Assembly (NCBI GenBank): GCA_020161615.1
Contig: JAIUPD010000004.1
Coordinates: 62,001 to 126,000, forward strand
From: Pseudomonadota bacterium
Lineage (GTDB): Bacteria; Pseudomonadota; Alphaproteobacteria; Rhodobacterales; Rhodobacteraceae
DNA length: 64,000 nucleotides
Direction of reading: 5' to 3'
Position numbers and translations under genes: made by a program. The notes under the pieces are model-generated. The model was not told the origin of the DNA. It saw nothing but the letters and a program-made list of their open reading frames with translations, and ran no database searches. Below, piece by piece: positions 17,963 through 27,223 of the stretch. Each line of letters begins with the position of its first letter. Position 1 is the stretch's first letter.

Positions 17963-18979
17963 ATGATCCACAAGAACTGGCAGGAATTGATCAAGCCGGC
18001 GCAACTCGATGTTCGCCCCGGTGCCGATCCCTCGCGCAAGGCGACCGTCGTCGCCGAACCGCTCGAGCGCGGCTTCGGCCTGACGCTGGGCAACGCGCTG
18101 CGCCGCATCCTGATGTCGTCGCTGCAGGGCGCGGCCATCACCTCGGTGCAGATCGACAACGTGCTGCACGAGTTTTCCTCGGTCGCCGGCGTGCGTGAAG
18201 ACGTGACCGACATCGTTCTGAACCTCAAGGGCGTGGCGCTGAAGATGGAAGTGGACGGGCCGAAGCGGGTCACCATTTCCGCGCGCGGCCCCTCGGTGGT
18301 GAAGGCGGGCGATATCGCCGTGACCAACGGGATCGAGGTCCTGAACAAGGACCACGTGATCTGTCACCTCGACGACGGCGCCGAGCTGTTCATGGAACTG
18401 ACGGTCAACACCGGCAAGGGCTATGTCGGTGCGGACAAGAACCGCCCCGAAGATGCGCCCATCGGCCTGATTCCGATCGACGCGATCTATTCGCCGGTCA
18501 AGAAGGTCGCCTACGAAGTCACGCCGACCCGCGAGGGCCAGGTACTGGACTACGACAAGCTGACCATGAAGATCGAAACCGACGGCTCGGTCACGCCCGA
18601 GGATGCCGTGGCCTTCGCCGCGCGCATCCTGCAAGACCAGCTGCAAGTCTTCGTCAACTTCGACGAGCCGGAAGCGGCGGGTCGCGGCGGCGAGGATGAC
18701 GGGCTCGAGTTCAACCCGCTTCTGCTGAAGAAGGTGGACGAGCTGGAACTGTCGGTGCGTTCGGCCAACTGCCTGAAGAACGACAACATCGTCTATATCG
18801 GCGACCTGATCCAGAAGACCGAAGCCGAGATGCTCCGCACCCCGAACTTCGGCCGCAAGTCGCTGAACGAGATCAAGGAAGTGCTCTCGGGCATGGGCCT
18901 GCATCTTGGGATGGAAGTCGAGGACTGGCCGCCGGAGAACATCGAAGAGCTGGCCAAGCGCTTCGAGGACCAGTTCTGA
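17963..18979 (+). CDS. rpoA: DNA-directed RNA polymerase subunit alpha
   Basis: 338 residues, normal length. The N-terminal dimerisation domain ([23 protein letters not shown]), the linker around 235-250 and the C-terminal domain ([22 protein letters not shown]... [14 protein letters not shown]) are intact. The C-terminal domain contacts UP elements and activators. The ATG follows GGAGGCAG. rplQ lies 212 bases downstream, past a set of inverted repeats. Confidence 0.97.
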   Translation: MIHKNWQELIKPAQLDVRPGADPSRKATVVAEPLERGFGLTLGNALRRILMSSLQGAAITSVQIDNVLHEFSSVAGVREDVTDIVLNLKGVALKMEVDGPKRVTISARGPSVVKAGDIAVTNGIEVLNKDHVICHLDDGAELFMELTVNTGKGYVGADKNRPEDAPIGLIPIDAIYSPVKKVAYEVTPTREGQVLDYDKLTMKIETDGSVTPEDAVAFAARILQDQLQVFVNFDEPEAAGRGGEDDGLEFNPLLLKKVDELELSVRSANCLKNDNIVYIGDLIQKTEAEMLRTPNFGRKSLNEIKEVLSGMGLHLGMEVEDWPPENIEELAKRFEDQF

Positions 18980-18988
18980 ACCGACCGG

Positions 18989-19080
18989 GGTGCGCAATGA
19001 ATGCGCACCCTACCCGACCTCGTAGGGTGCGCATTCATTGCGCACCTCACACCCCGCGAAACGCGCATTCATTGCGCACC
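18989..19080. repeat. Three copies of a GTGCGCATTCATTGCGCAC-type palindromic element between rpoA and rplQ
   Basis: A 25-base unit at 18989-19013 is repeated in perfect inverted orientation at 19022-19046, so the pair can fold into a 25-base stem with an 8-base loop. A third, 18-base partial copy in the second orientation lies at 19063-19080; it keeps GCGCATTCATTGCGCACC but not the GTAGGGT head. Each unit is itself nearly palindromic (GTGCGCA...TGCGCAC). The GTAGGGTG head matches the element at 10539. Confidence 0.85.
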
Positions 19081-19191
19081 TTGCGGCAAATGCCCGGACC
19101 GCCGGGGAACACCCTGGGCACAATGCCCCAACGACGCCCGCCGCAACGCACGGTTGGCAACACAAAGCAAAAGACGTCATAGGAGATCATC

Positions 19192-19611
19192 ATGCGTCAC
19201 GCCCGTGGTTACCGCCGCCTGAACCGCACCCACGAACACCGCAAGGCCCTGTTCTCGAACATGGCCGGCTCGCTGATCGAGCACGAGCAGATCAAGACCA
19301 CCCTTCCCAAGGCGAAGGAACTGCGTCCGATCGTCGAGAAGCTGATCACGCTGGCCAAGCGCGGTGACCTGCACGCCCGCCGCCAGGCCGCGGCGATGCT
19401 GAAGGAAGACAAGGACGTCGCCAAGCTGTTCGACGTGCTCGGCCCCCGCTACAAGGACCGCGCCGGTGGCTACATCCGCGTCCTGAAAGCCGGCTTCCGC
19501 TATGGCGACATGGCGCCGATGGCGATCATCGAGTTTGTCGAGCGCGACGTTTCGGCCAAAGGCGCCGCCGACAAGGCCCGCCTGGAAGCCGAGGACGCCT
19601 CGGAAGACTAA
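19192..19611 (+). CDS. rplQ: 50S ribosomal protein L17 (bL17)
   Basis: 139 residues: [20 protein letters not shown] at the start, then [19 protein letters not shown] and the conserved [10 protein letters not shown] near 95-105. It sits near the tunnel exit on the 50S subunit. The ATG follows AGGAGATC. It ends the ribosomal cluster and is followed by a terminator. Confidence 0.97.
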   Translation: MRHARGYRRLNRTHEHRKALFSNMAGSLIEHEQIKTTLPKAKELRPIVEKLITLAKRGDLHARRQAAAMLKEDKDVAKLFDVLGPRYKDRAGGYIRVLKAGFRYGDMAPMAIIEFVERDVSAKGAADKARLEAEDASED

Positions 19612-19642
19612 GTCCCGCGGCCGCCATCCGGCCCGGACTGGA

Positions 19643-19669
19643 CCCCCGCAGCCTGGCTGCGGGGGTTTT
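19643..19669 (+). terminator. Rho-independent terminator after rplQ
   Basis: CCCCCGCAG (19643-19651) pairs with CTGCGGGGG (19657-19665) around CCTGG, followed by TTTTCC. It ends the rpsM-rplQ unit. Confidence 0.8.
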
Positions 19670-19687
19670 CCGTTGCGGCATGCCGGC

Positions 19688-19715
19688 TTGACCGGGCAGG
19701 CAAGCGGCGTAATCT
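19688..19715 (+). promoter_or_regulatory. Candidate promoter for the DUF1304 gene
   Basis: TTGACC (19688-19693) and TAATCT (19710-19715) with a 16-base spacer, 30 bases before the start codon. Confidence 0.45.
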
Positions 19716-19745
19716 TGCCCGCGCCGCAGCTAGGGAGCGCCGCCC

Positions 19746-20108
19746 ATGTCCGTGATCGCCCTGATCCTCGTCGCGCTGGTCGCGCTGTTGCATCTCTACA
19801 TCCTCTGGCTCGAGATGTTCGCCTGGGAAACGCGCGGCCCCGCCGCCTTCCGCTCGCTCCCGCGTGAGCTGTTTCCGCCGACGAAGACCCTCGCCGCCAA
19901 CCAGGGGCTCTACAACGGCTTCCTCGCCGCCGGGCTGATCTGGTCGCTGTTCATCGGCGATCCGGCCTGGGCGAAGAATGTCGCCACCTGCTTCCTCCTG
20001 TTCGTGCTGGTTGCCGGGGCCTATGGCGCCGCCACCGCCAGCCCGCGGATCTTTCTGGTGCAGGGGGTGCCCGCGCTCCTCGGCCTTGCCGCCGTCTGGC
20101 TGCTCTGA
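19746..20108 (+). CDS. DUF1304 family membrane protein
   Basis: 120 residues with about four transmembrane helices. The family pattern is seen in the first helix (HLYILWLEMFAWETRGP) and the conserved NQGLYNGFLAAGLIWSL segment. Predicted inner membrane; function undefined for the family. It stands alone, after the rplQ terminator and before the protease gene. Confidence 0.85.
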   Translation: MSVIALILVALVALLHLYILWLEMFAWETRGPAAFRSLPRELFPPTKTLAANQGLYNGFLAAGLIWSLFIGDPAWAKNVATCFLLFVLVAGAYGAATASPRIFLVQGVPALLGLAAVWLL

Positions 20109-20150
20109 TCGCGGCCCGGTGCCGGTCCATCCCATTTCCGTGAGCCCGCG

Positions 20151-20179
20151 TTGCATGTCCTGCGGCGCCGACCCATAGT
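20151..20179 (+). promoter_or_regulatory. Candidate promoter for the DegP-type protease gene
   Basis: TTGCAT (20151-20156) and CATAGT (20174-20179) with a 17-base spacer, 29 bases before the ATG at 20208. Confidence 0.35.
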
Positions 20180-20207
20180 CCCGGGATACCGCAGAACGGA
20201 GGCATCC

Positions 20208-21689
20208 ATGCGTATCGTCGGGCTGGTTCTCGTCGGGGCTCTCGCCGGGGTGGGGATCACCCTGGGCGCGATGCAGAATTTCACGCCGGTCACCGCCCAG
20301 TCCCTGACCAACACGCCGCCGCCCGCCGCCGCACCGCTGCCGCCCGAGCGGCTGATGCCCACAACCGTGACCCAGGTGCCGGAGAGCCAGGCCCAGGTCC
20401 AGCTCAGCTTCGCGCCCGTGGTGCGCCAGACCGCCCCCGCCGTGGTCTCGATCTATGCCCGCCGGGTGGTCGCCGAGCAGCAGAGCCCCTTCTTCAACGA
20501 CCCGTTCTTCAACCAGCTCTTCGGCAACCGGGGACAGGCCACGCCCCGGGTGCAGAACGCGCTGGGGTCGGGGGTGATCCTGCAATCGGACGGCATCGTC
20601 GTCTCGAATTACCACGTCGTGGGCGATGCCGACGACATCCGCGTCGTGCTGAACGACCGCCGCGAATTCGCCGCCGACGTGATCCTGGCGGATGAGGAAA
20701 GCGACCTCGCCATCCTGCGCCTGCGCGGCGCCTCGGACCTGCCCGCGATCCCGATCGCCGACAGCGACGGGGTCGAGGTGGGCGATCTGGTGCTGGCCAT
20801 CGGCAACCCGTTCGGCGTGGGCCAGACGGTCAGCTCCGGCATCGTCTCGGCGCTGGCGCGGTCGGGGATCGCCGTGGGCTCGGGGCGCGGCTATTTCATC
20901 CAGACCGATGCGGCGATCAACCCGGGCAATTCCGGCGGCGCGCTGGTCGATATGCAGGGCCACCTCGTTGGCATCAATTCGGCGATCCTGACCCGCTCGG
21001 GCGGCTCGAACGGGATCGGCTTCGCCATCCCCGCCAATCTGGTCAGCCAGGTCGTCGCCCAGGCCGAAAGCGGCGAGACGCATTTCCAGCGCCCCTGGAT
21101 GGGCGTGACCGGCCAGGCCGTTGATGCGACCCTGGCCGAGGCTCTGGGCCTCGGCCTGCCGCAGGGCGTGGCGATCGCGGCGCTGCACCCGGAAAGCCCG
21201 CTGGCCGAGGCCGGGCTCAGGGCGGGCGATGTGGTGCTGGCGGTGGACGGCGACCCGGTCAATGCGCCGCAAGAAATGATGTTCCGCCTCGCCGCCCGCG
21301 GCATCGGCGGCACCGCGCGGCTCAGCTGGGTGCGGGCGGGCGAGCGGCAGGAGAGCGACGTGGCGCTGATCGCGCCGCCCGAGACGCCCGAACGCAACCG
21401 CCTGACCGTGCGCGGTGTGGCGCTGCGCGGGCTGGTGGCCGAGACGATCAACCCCGCCGTCGCCGCCGAGCGCGGCCTCGATCCCCAGGCCAGGGGCGTG
21501 GTGGTGGTCGAGGCGCAGGACATCGCCGCCCGCGCCGGCCTCGCACCCGGGGACATCCTGCTCTCGGTCAACCGCCAGCCGGTGCCCGACACCGCGGCAC
21601 TGGACCGCGCGCTGCGCGATCCCTCGCGGTATTGGGAGGTCGAACTCCTGCGCGACGGCCGCCGCAGCCTCCTGCGCTTCCGCCTCTGA
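20208..21689 (+). CDS. DegP/HtrA-type periplasmic serine protease with two PDZ domains
   Basis: 493 residues from ATG 20208, after ACGGAGG. The N-terminal hydrophobic segment (2-22) is a signal peptide or membrane anchor, followed by a Pro-rich linker. The trypsin-like domain carries the triad H136 (SNYHVV), D166 (ESDLAIL) and S242 (NPGNSGGAL). Two PDZ domains follow: about 280-365 (WMGVTGQ... GLRAGDVVLAVDG) and about 400-485 (GLAPGDILLSVN). It degrades or refolds damaged envelope proteins. The family has several paralogues (DegP, DegQ, DegS); two PDZ domains point to the DegP/DegQ kind. Confidence 0.92.
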   Translation: MRIVGLVLVGALAGVGITLGAMQNFTPVTAQSLTNTPPPAAAPLPPERLMPTTVTQVPESQAQVQLSFAPVVRQTAPAVVSIYARRVVAEQQSPFFNDPFFNQLFGNRGQATPRVQNALGSGVILQSDGIVVSNYHVVGDADDIRVVLNDRREFAADVILADEESDLAILRLRGASDLPAIPIADSDGVEVGDLVLAIGNPFGVGQTVSSGIVSALARSGIAVGSGRGYFIQTDAAINPGNSGGALVDMQGHLVGINSAILTRSGGSNGIGFAIPANLVSQVVAQAESGETHFQRPWMGVTGQAVDATLAEALGLGLPQGVAIAALHPESPLAEAGLRAGDVVLAVDGDPVNAPQEMMFRLAARGIGGTARLSWVRAGERQESDVALIAPPETPERNRLTVRGVALRGLVAETINPAVAAERGLDPQARGVVVVEAQDIAARAGLAPGDILLSVNRQPVPDTAALDRALRDPSRYWEVELLRDGRRSLLRFRL

Positions 21690-21697
21690 CCGCGCGC

Positions 21698-21719
21698 CCG
21701 GGGGGTGTGAAACCCCCGG
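21698..21719 (+). terminator. Possible terminator after the protease gene
   Basis: CCGGGGG pairs with CCCCCGG around GTGTGAAA. There is no T-run, so termination is uncertain. Confidence 0.35.
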
Positions 21720-21790
21720 CGCGGGCCAAGGGCGCGCGGCTGAGCCGAAGGCGCCTTCCCCCCGCCCCGGGCAGCGCATAGATTCCCCCC

Positions 21791-23116
21791 ATGGCCGATC
21801 TCTTCGATTCCCCCTCCGACGACTCCCGCGCCCCGGACGCGCCGCGCCCGCTGGCCGACCGGCTGCGCCCGCAGTCGCTGGGGCAGGTCATCGGGCAGGA
21901 GGCGGTGCTGGGACCGGATGGTCCGCTCGGCGCCATGCTGGCGGCGGGGACGCTGGGGTCGCTCATTCTCTGGGGGCCGCCGGGGGTGGGCAAGACCACC
22001 ATCGCCCGGCTGCTGGCCGCCGAGACGGATCTGCATTTCGTGCAGATCAGCGCCATCTTCTCGGGCGTGCCCGAACTGAGAAAGGTCTTCGAGGCGGCCA
22101 AGCTCAGGCGGCGGAACGGGCAGGGGACGCTGCTGTTTGTCGATGAGATCCACCGCTTCAACAAGGCGCAGCAGGACGGCTTTCTGCCCCATATGGAGGA
22201 TGGCACGATCCTGCTGGTCGGCGCCACCACCGAGAATCCGTCCTTCGAGCTGAATGCGGCGCTCCTGAGCCGGGCGCAGGTCATGGTCCTGACCCGCCTG
22301 TCGCTGGCCGATCTGGAGCGTCTGGCCGAGCGGGCCGAGCATGAGCTGAAGCGCCGGCTGCCGCTCTCGCCCCAGGCCCGGGATGCGCTTCTGGAAATGG
22401 CGGACGGGGACGGGCGGGCGCTGCTCAACCTCATCGAGCAGGTGATGGCCTGGCGCGTCACCGGCGCCCCGCTCGATACCGAAGCGCTGACCAAGCGGCT
22501 GATGCGCCGCGCGGCGAAATACGACAAATCGGGCGACGAGCATTACAACCTGATCAGCGCCCTGCACAAATCGGTCCGCGGCAGTGATCCCGACGCCGCG
22601 CTCTATTGGTTCGCGCGGATGCTGGAGGGGGGCGAGGATCCGCGCTTCCTCGCCCGGCGCATCACCCGCATGGCGGTCGAGGATATCGGCCTGGCCGATC
22701 CGCAGGCGCAGTCGGTATGCCTGGAGGCCTGGCAGACCTATGAGCGCATGGGCAGCCCGGAGGGGGAGCTGGCGCTGGCGCAGGCCCTCGTCTACCTCGC
22801 CCTCGCGCCGAAATCGAACGCGGTCTATGTGGCCTACAAGGCGGCGCGGCAGCTGGCGCAGAAGACCGGCAGCGCCATGCCGCCCGCGCATATCCTGAAT
22901 GCGCCGACCAAGCTGATGGAGGCTCAGGGCTATGGCGCGGGCTATCAATACGATCACGATGCCGAGGATGGGTTCAGCGGCCAGAACTACTTCCCCGAGG
23001 GGGTGAAGCGCCCGGTCCTCTACGCGCCCCCCGAACGCGGCTTCGAGCGCGAGCTGAAGAAGCGGGTCGAGTATTTCGCGAAGCTCAGAAGCCGTCGCCA
23101 GGGTGGCCCGGCTTGA
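21791..23116 (+). CDS. rarA: Replication-associated recombination protein A (RarA/MgsA), AAA+ ATPase
   Basis: 441 residues. Walker A GPPGVGKTT is at 62-70, Walker B is LLFVDEIHRFN, sensor 1 is GATTENPSFE, and the C-terminal MgsA tetramerisation region includes YWFARMLEGGEDPRFLARRI and APKSNAVY. It acts at stalled replication forks and unwinds duplex ends next to gaps. It opens a same-strand run with crcB, rluC, the HAD gene and the ATP12 gene. Confidence 0.95.
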   Translation: MADLFDSPSDDSRAPDAPRPLADRLRPQSLGQVIGQEAVLGPDGPLGAMLAAGTLGSLILWGPPGVGKTTIARLLAAETDLHFVQISAIFSGVPELRKVFEAAKLRRRNGQGTLLFVDEIHRFNKAQQDGFLPHMEDGTILLVGATTENPSFELNAALLSRAQVMVLTRLSLADLERLAERAEHELKRRLPLSPQARDALLEMADGDGRALLNLIEQVMAWRVTGAPLDTEALTKRLMRRAAKYDKSGDEHYNLISALHKSVRGSDPDAALYWFARMLEGGEDPRFLARRITRMAVEDIGLADPQAQSVCLEAWQTYERMGSPEGELALAQALVYLALAPKSNAVYVAYKAARQLAQKTGSAMPPAHILNAPTKLMEAQGYGAGYQYDHDAEDGFSGQNYFPEGVKRPVLYAPPERGFERELKKRVEYFAKLRSRRQGGPA

Positions 23117-23147
23117 CTTTGAGCCCCCCGCGGGCCAAGGCAGCGGC

Positions 23148-23525
23148 ATGTTGTCAACGCTTCTCCAAGTCGCCCTCGGCGGCGCGATCGGCGCCTCGGG
23201 CCGCTACCTGACCGGGGTGGCGGCGATCCGCTTCATGGGGCCGGGTTTTCCCTGGGGCACGCTGGCCGTGAACGTGCTGGGGTCCTTCGTCATGGGGCTG
23301 GTCGTGGTCACGCTGGGCCATCTGAGCGCCAACCGTTTCGCGCCGCTCTTGATGACTGGCGTGCTGGGCGGCTTCACCACCTTTTCGGCCTTTTCGCTCG
23401 ATACGCTGACATTGTGGGAGCGGGGCCAGCAGGCCCTCGCCGTCACCTATGTCGCGGCCTCGGTCACGCTGTCGCTGCTGGCGATCGTGGCCGGCCTCTG
23501 GATTGCAAGGAGCATCACCGCATGA
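23148..23525 (+). CDS. crcB: Fluoride efflux protein CrcB (Fluc)
   Basis: 125 residues from ATG 23148, four transmembrane helices. Fluc signatures are GGAIGASGRYL, the helix-2 asparagine in AVNVLGSF, and GGFTTFSAFSLDTL, which carries the phenylalanines of the fluoride path. It works as a dual-topology dimer that lets fluoride leave the cell. An earlier ATG at 23103 would overlap rarA and add 15 residues. No fluoride riboswitch is seen upstream. The stop overlaps the next gene (ATGA). Confidence 0.93.
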   Translation: MLSTLLQVALGGAIGASGRYLTGVAAIRFMGPGFPWGTLAVNVLGSFVMGLVVVTLGHLSANRFAPLLMTGVLGGFTTFSAFSLDTLTLWERGQQALAVTYVAASVTLSLLAIVAGLWIARSITA

Positions 23526-24556
23526 GCGGCGTACAGACCCTGACCGTCGGCGCGGATGAAGGCGAGCAGCGGCTGGACCGCTGGCTGAAGCGGCATTTCC
23601 CGCAGGTCACCCAGGGCATGGTCGAGAAGTTCTGCCGCAAGGGCGAACTGCGGGTCGACGGCAAGCGGGCAAAATCGGGCGACCGGGTGATGCCGGGCCA
23701 GCAGGTGCGCATTCCGCCGCTGCCCGATGCCGCGCCGCCGCCCCCCACGCGCGTCGAGGGCATCGCCGATGCCGATGCCGAGATGATCCGCGATTGCGTG
23801 CTGTGGAAGGACGAGCATGTCATCGCCCTCAACAAGCCGCCGGGCCTGCCCTCGCAGGGCGGTTCGGGGCAGGGCAACCGGCATGTGGACGGGCTGACCG
23901 AGGCGCTGAAATTCGGCTACAAGGAGCGTCCGGTGCTGGTTCACCGGCTGGACAAGGACACGTCCGGGGTCCTGCTGCTGGCGCGGACCCCGCGCGTCGC
24001 CCGGCGCCTGTCCGAGGCCTTCCGCCACCGCAACACGCGCAAGATCTACTGGGCCATCGTGGCGGGCGTGCCGCAGCCCCTGATGGGGACGATCCGCTAC
24101 GGGCTGGTCAAATCGGGTGGCCGCGACGCCGAGAAGATGCGCTGCATCCACCCGAACGAGGTGGACAAGACCGAGGGCGCCAAGCGCGCCACCACCGATT
24201 ACGCCGTGCTGGACCGGCTGGCCAGCCGCGCCGCCTGGGTGGCGCTGGTGCCGATCACCGGACGCACCCACCAACTGAGGGCGCATATGGCCGAGATCGG
24301 GCATCCGATCATCGGCGACGGCAAATACGGCGGTTCGGGGCAGGAGAATCTGGGCGACGGCTGGGGCGCGCAGCTGGGCGGCGACATTTCCCGCAAGCTG
24401 CACCTTCACGCGCGCCGCATCACCTTCGAGCATCCGATCACCGGCAAGCCCGTGACCATCGAGGCGCCCTTGCCCGCGCATATGGCGAAAAGCTGGGCGA
24501 CGATGGGATGGAAGGAGACTGACGTTCCCGCCGACCCGTTCGAGGAGCAGGAATGA
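23522..24556 (+). CDS. rluC: RluA-family pseudouridine synthase, RluC-like
   Basis: 344 residues. An S4 RNA-binding domain covers about 15-65 (QRLDRWLKRHFPQVTQGMVEKF in parts), then the catalytic domain with HRLDKDTSG (141-149; catalytic aspartate D144), the RKIYWAIV strand and GRTHQLRAHM. The layout matches RluC, which makes pseudouridines in 23S rRNA; RluD-type specificity cannot be excluded. Overlaps crcB and the HAD gene by four bases each. Confidence 0.9.
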   Translation: MSGVQTLTVGADEGEQRLDRWLKRHFPQVTQGMVEKFCRKGELRVDGKRAKSGDRVMPGQQVRIPPLPDAAPPPPTRVEGIADADAEMIRDCVLWKDEHVIALNKPPGLPSQGGSGQGNRHVDGLTEALKFGYKERPVLVHRLDKDTSGVLLLARTPRVARRLSEAFRHRNTRKIYWAIVAGVPQPLMGTIRYGLVKSGGRDAEKMRCIHPNEVDKTEGAKRATTDYAVLDRLASRAAWVALVPITGRTHQLRAHMAEIGHPIIGDGKYGGSGQENLGDGWGAQLGGDISRKLHLHARRITFEHPITGKPVTIEAPLPAHMAKSWATMGWKETDVPADPFEEQE

Positions 24557-25218
24557 CCCCTCGCCTGGTGATTTTCGACGTCGACGGCACGCTGGTCGAC
24601 AGCCAGACCGACATCATCGAATCGATGACCGCCGCCTTTGCCGGGCAGGGGATGGCGGTCCCCTCGCATGAGGCGATCAAGGGCATCGTCGGCCTCTCGC
24701 TGCCGGTCGCCGTCACCCATCTGGCCCCGCGCGTGAGCGAGGCGCGGCGCGACGCGCTCGTCGCGGCCTACAAATCCACCTATCAGGCCCTCAGGTTGCA
24801 GAACGGGGCGGCCGGCAGCCCGCTGTTCCCCGGGGCCCGCGCGGTGCTGCAGCGGCTGGCGGCCGATCCCGCCGTGACGCTGGCCATCGCCACCGGCAAG
24901 TCGCGCCGCGGCCTCGACGGTCTGCTGGCCGCGCATGGGCTGGTCGGACTCTTCGCCAGCACCCAGGTGGCCGACGACCACCCGTCGAAGCCGCATCCCT
25001 CGATGATCCATGCCTGCCTGCGCGAGACGGGGATCGACCCCGGGCAGGCGGTGATCGTCGGCGATACCGAATTCGATGTCGAGATGGGCCATGCCGCCGG
25101 GATCCGCGCCATCGGCGTGACCTGGGGCTATCACCCGCTGAAGCGCCTGGGCCGCGCCGACCTCAGGATCGACAGCTTCGAGCAACTGGACGCGGCGCTG
25201 AAGGGGCTCTGGGCATGA
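24553..25218 (+). CDS. HAD-IA family hydrolase, phosphoglycolate phosphatase-like
   Basis: 221 residues. HAD motif I is D9-V-D11-G-T-L-V-D, motif II is the T in IATGKSRRG, and motifs III/IV are KPHPSM and VGDTEFDVEMGHAAG. A helical cap lies between motifs I and II, as in Gph-like phosphatases. It dephosphorylates a small molecule; the substrate is uncertain. It is coupled to rluC upstream and the ATP12 gene downstream by ATGA overlaps. Confidence 0.9.
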   Translation: MTPRLVIFDVDGTLVDSQTDIIESMTAAFAGQGMAVPSHEAIKGIVGLSLPVAVTHLAPRVSEARRDALVAAYKSTYQALRLQNGAAGSPLFPGARAVLQRLAADPAVTLAIATGKSRRGLDGLLAAHGLVGLFASTQVADDHPSKPHPSMIHACLRETGIDPGQAVIVGDTEFDVEMGHAAGIRAIGVTWGYHPLKRLGRADLRIDSFEQLDAALKGLWA

Positions 25219-25925
25219 GCGGCTGGGGACGCAAGGTCTTCTGGAAGGAGGTCAGCGTGACCGAGGCGCCCGAGGGGTTCGGGATCGCGCTGGACGGCCG
25301 CGCCATCAAGACACCGGCCAAGGCGCCGCTGCTGCTGCCGACCCGCGCCCTGGCCGATCTGGTGGCCGCGGAATGGGCCGCACAGACGGGCGAGGTCAAG
25401 CCCGAGACGATGCCGGCCACCCGCGCCGCCAATGCCGCGCTGGACAAGGCGACCGGGCAATTCGCCGAGGTCGCGGGCCTGCTGACTGCCTACGGCGAAA
25501 CAGATCTGCTGTGCTACCGTGCCGAGGCCCCGGTCGAACTGGCCGAGCGTCAGCGCGCCGGATGGGACCCGCTGCTGGCCTGGTCCGCAGACCGTTTCGG
25601 CGTCCGCTGGAGCATCACCTCGGGCGTCATGCCGACCCCGCAAAACCCCGAGACCTTGGCCCTGCTGGGGGCTCATGTGGCGCGCTTCACCCCGTTCGAG
25701 CTGACGGCCTTTCACGATCTGGTCGCCATGTCCGGCTCGCTGGTCATCGGCCTGGCGGTGACCGAGGGAATCGCCCCCGTGGAATCCCTGTGGGATGTGT
25801 CGCGAATCGATGAGGATTGGCAGGTCGAGCAATGGGGCGAGGATGACGAGGCCAGCCGCCTGACGTTGCACCGCCGGACCGCCTTTCTCGACGCCGCCCG
25901 TTTTTTCGCCGCCTGCCGCTGTTAG
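25215..25925 (+). CDS. ATP12 family F1-ATPase assembly chaperone
   Basis: 236 residues. The family is recognised by KVFWKEVSVTEAPEGFGIALDGRAIKTPAK at the N-terminus (in parts), EWAAQTGEVKPETMPATR, and the acidic segment ETDLLCYRAEAP. In mitochondria Atp12 binds free F1 alpha subunit; alphaproteobacterial homologues are thought to act alike. It is the last gene of the rarA run. The protein ends in CRC, and a 269-base AT-richer intergenic region follows. Confidence 0.9.
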   Translation: MSGWGRKVFWKEVSVTEAPEGFGIALDGRAIKTPAKAPLLLPTRALADLVAAEWAAQTGEVKPETMPATRAANAALDKATGQFAEVAGLLTAYGETDLLCYRAEAPVELAERQRAGWDPLLAWSADRFGVRWSITSGVMPTPQNPETLALLGAHVARFTPFELTAFHDLVAMSGSLVIGLAVTEGIAPVESLWDVSRIDEDWQVEQWGEDDEASRLTLHRRTAFLDAARFFAACRC

Positions 25926-26020
25926 CGCCCAACAGGTTTGCCGGGAAAATACGCATTCTGCAGGGCGCAGCACCGCCGCGTTTGCCGCTTGCGTAAGCAT
26001 CAGCGTCCGGAATGATTGAC

Positions 26021-26049
26021 TTGACGGCCAATAATAATCGGCACAAATT
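26021..26049 (+). promoter_or_regulatory. Candidate promoter for bztABCD
   Basis: TTGACG (26021-26026) and CAAATT (26044-26049) with a 17-base spacer that holds an AT-rich stretch, ATAATAAT. The leader to bztA is about 145 bases, long enough for upstream regulation; no defined operator was recognised. Confidence 0.4.
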
Positions 26050-26194
26050 CGCCTACGCAGCATCGTCACGATGCGCCTCGTCGCCCCGGCTCCTTGTCGT
26101 GGCGATGCCCAGCCGGATCTGAACCGGCAACCATTGGCTCCGCGAGGGGCTGGAAGACCACCCGCAAGGGCGGTTGCAACAGGAAGTGGTAACT

Positions 26195-27211
26195 ATGAAA
26201 AAATCGGTATTTTTGGGGACGCTCGCAACGGCGGCCTTGGTGGCTGGCTATGCGTCGGCGGCAACGCTCGACGACGTGAAGGCCCGTGGCTCGCTGAACT
26301 GCGGCGTGTCGACCGGCGTGAACGGCTTCTCGGCCCCCGACGCGAATGGCGTCTGGCAGGGCTTTGACGTCGCCGTCTGCCGTGCCGTCGCCGCTGCCGT
26401 CCTGGGCGACCCGATGGCCGTGAACTTCGTGCCGACCACCGGACAGACTCGCTTTACCGCGCTGGCGTCGGGCGAAATCGACATCCTCGCCCGGAACACC
26501 ACCTGGACCTTCTCGCGCGATGCCGACCTCGGCTTCACCTTCATCGGCGTCAACTACTACGACGGCCAGGGCTTCATGGTGAACCGGGCGCTGGGCGTGT
26601 CCTCGGCCACCGAACTCGACGGCGCCACCGTCTGCATCCAGACCGGCACCACGACCGAGCTCAACCTCGCGGATTACTTCCGCATCAACAACATGACCTA
26701 CGAGCCGGTCCCGATCGAGACCAACGCCGAGGCCCAGCAGCAGTACCTCGCCGGTGCCTGCGACGTCTACACCACCGACGCCTCGGGTCTGGCCGCGACC
26801 CGCGCCTCGTTCGAGACCCCCGGCGATCACGTGATCCTGCCGGAAATCATCTCGAAAGAGCCGCTGGGCCCGCTGGTGCGCCAGGGTGACGACCAATGGG
26901 CCGATATCGCCCGCTGGACCCTGAACGCGCTGGTCGCCGCCGAAGAACTGGGCGTCACCTCGTCCAACCTCGAGCAGATGGCTGCTGGCACCAACAACCC
27001 CGAGATCAACCGCCTGCTGGGCACCGAAGGTGACCTTGGCGCGATGATCGGCCTCGATGCGCAATGGGCCATGCGCGCCATCGCCGCCGGCGGCAACTAC
27101 GGCGAGATCTTCGCCGCCACCATCGGCGAGGCCACCCCGATCGGCCTGGCCCGTGGTCTGAACGCCCAGTGGACCCAGGGCGGTCTGCTCTACGCACCGC
27201 CGTTCCGCTAA
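26195..27211 (+). CDS. bztA: Glutamate/glutamine/aspartate/asparagine ABC transporter, substrate-binding protein
   Basis: 338 residues from ATG 26195, about 9 bases after AGGAAG. Signal peptide MKKSVFLGTLATAALVAGYASA. The mature protein has the AapJ/BztA solute-binding fold: LNCGVSTGVNGFSAPD, ARNTTWTFSRD, and GACDVYTTDASGLAATR. It captures acidic amino acids and their amides in the periplasm. The order bztA-B-C-D matches the characterised Rhodobacter capsulatus operon. A strong hairpin follows the stop. Confidence 0.93.
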   Translation: MKKSVFLGTLATAALVAGYASAATLDDVKARGSLNCGVSTGVNGFSAPDANGVWQGFDVAVCRAVAAAVLGDPMAVNFVPTTGQTRFTALASGEIDILARNTTWTFSRDADLGFTFIGVNYYDGQGFMVNRALGVSSATELDGATVCIQTGTTTELNLADYFRINNMTYEPVPIETNAEAQQQYLAGACDVYTTDASGLAATRASFETPGDHVILPEIISKEPLGPLVRQGDDQWADIARWTLNALVAAEELGVTSSNLEQMAAGTNNPEINRLLGTEGDLGAMIGLDAQWAMRAIAAGGNYGEIFAATIGEATPIGLARGLNAQWTQGGLLYAPPFR

Positions 27212-27223
27212 CGGCCCCGGATC

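Noticed and set aside
19608-21779. A 723-codon minus-strand frame opposite the DUF1304 and protease genes
   Set aside because: The plus strand carries motif-complete proteins with signals and catalytic residues; the minus-strand product is low-complexity Arg/His/Gly.
23117-23147. Fluoride riboswitch upstream of crcB
   Set aside because: Only 31 bases separate rarA from crcB, too short for the aptamer, and no pseudoknot-forming sequence is seen.
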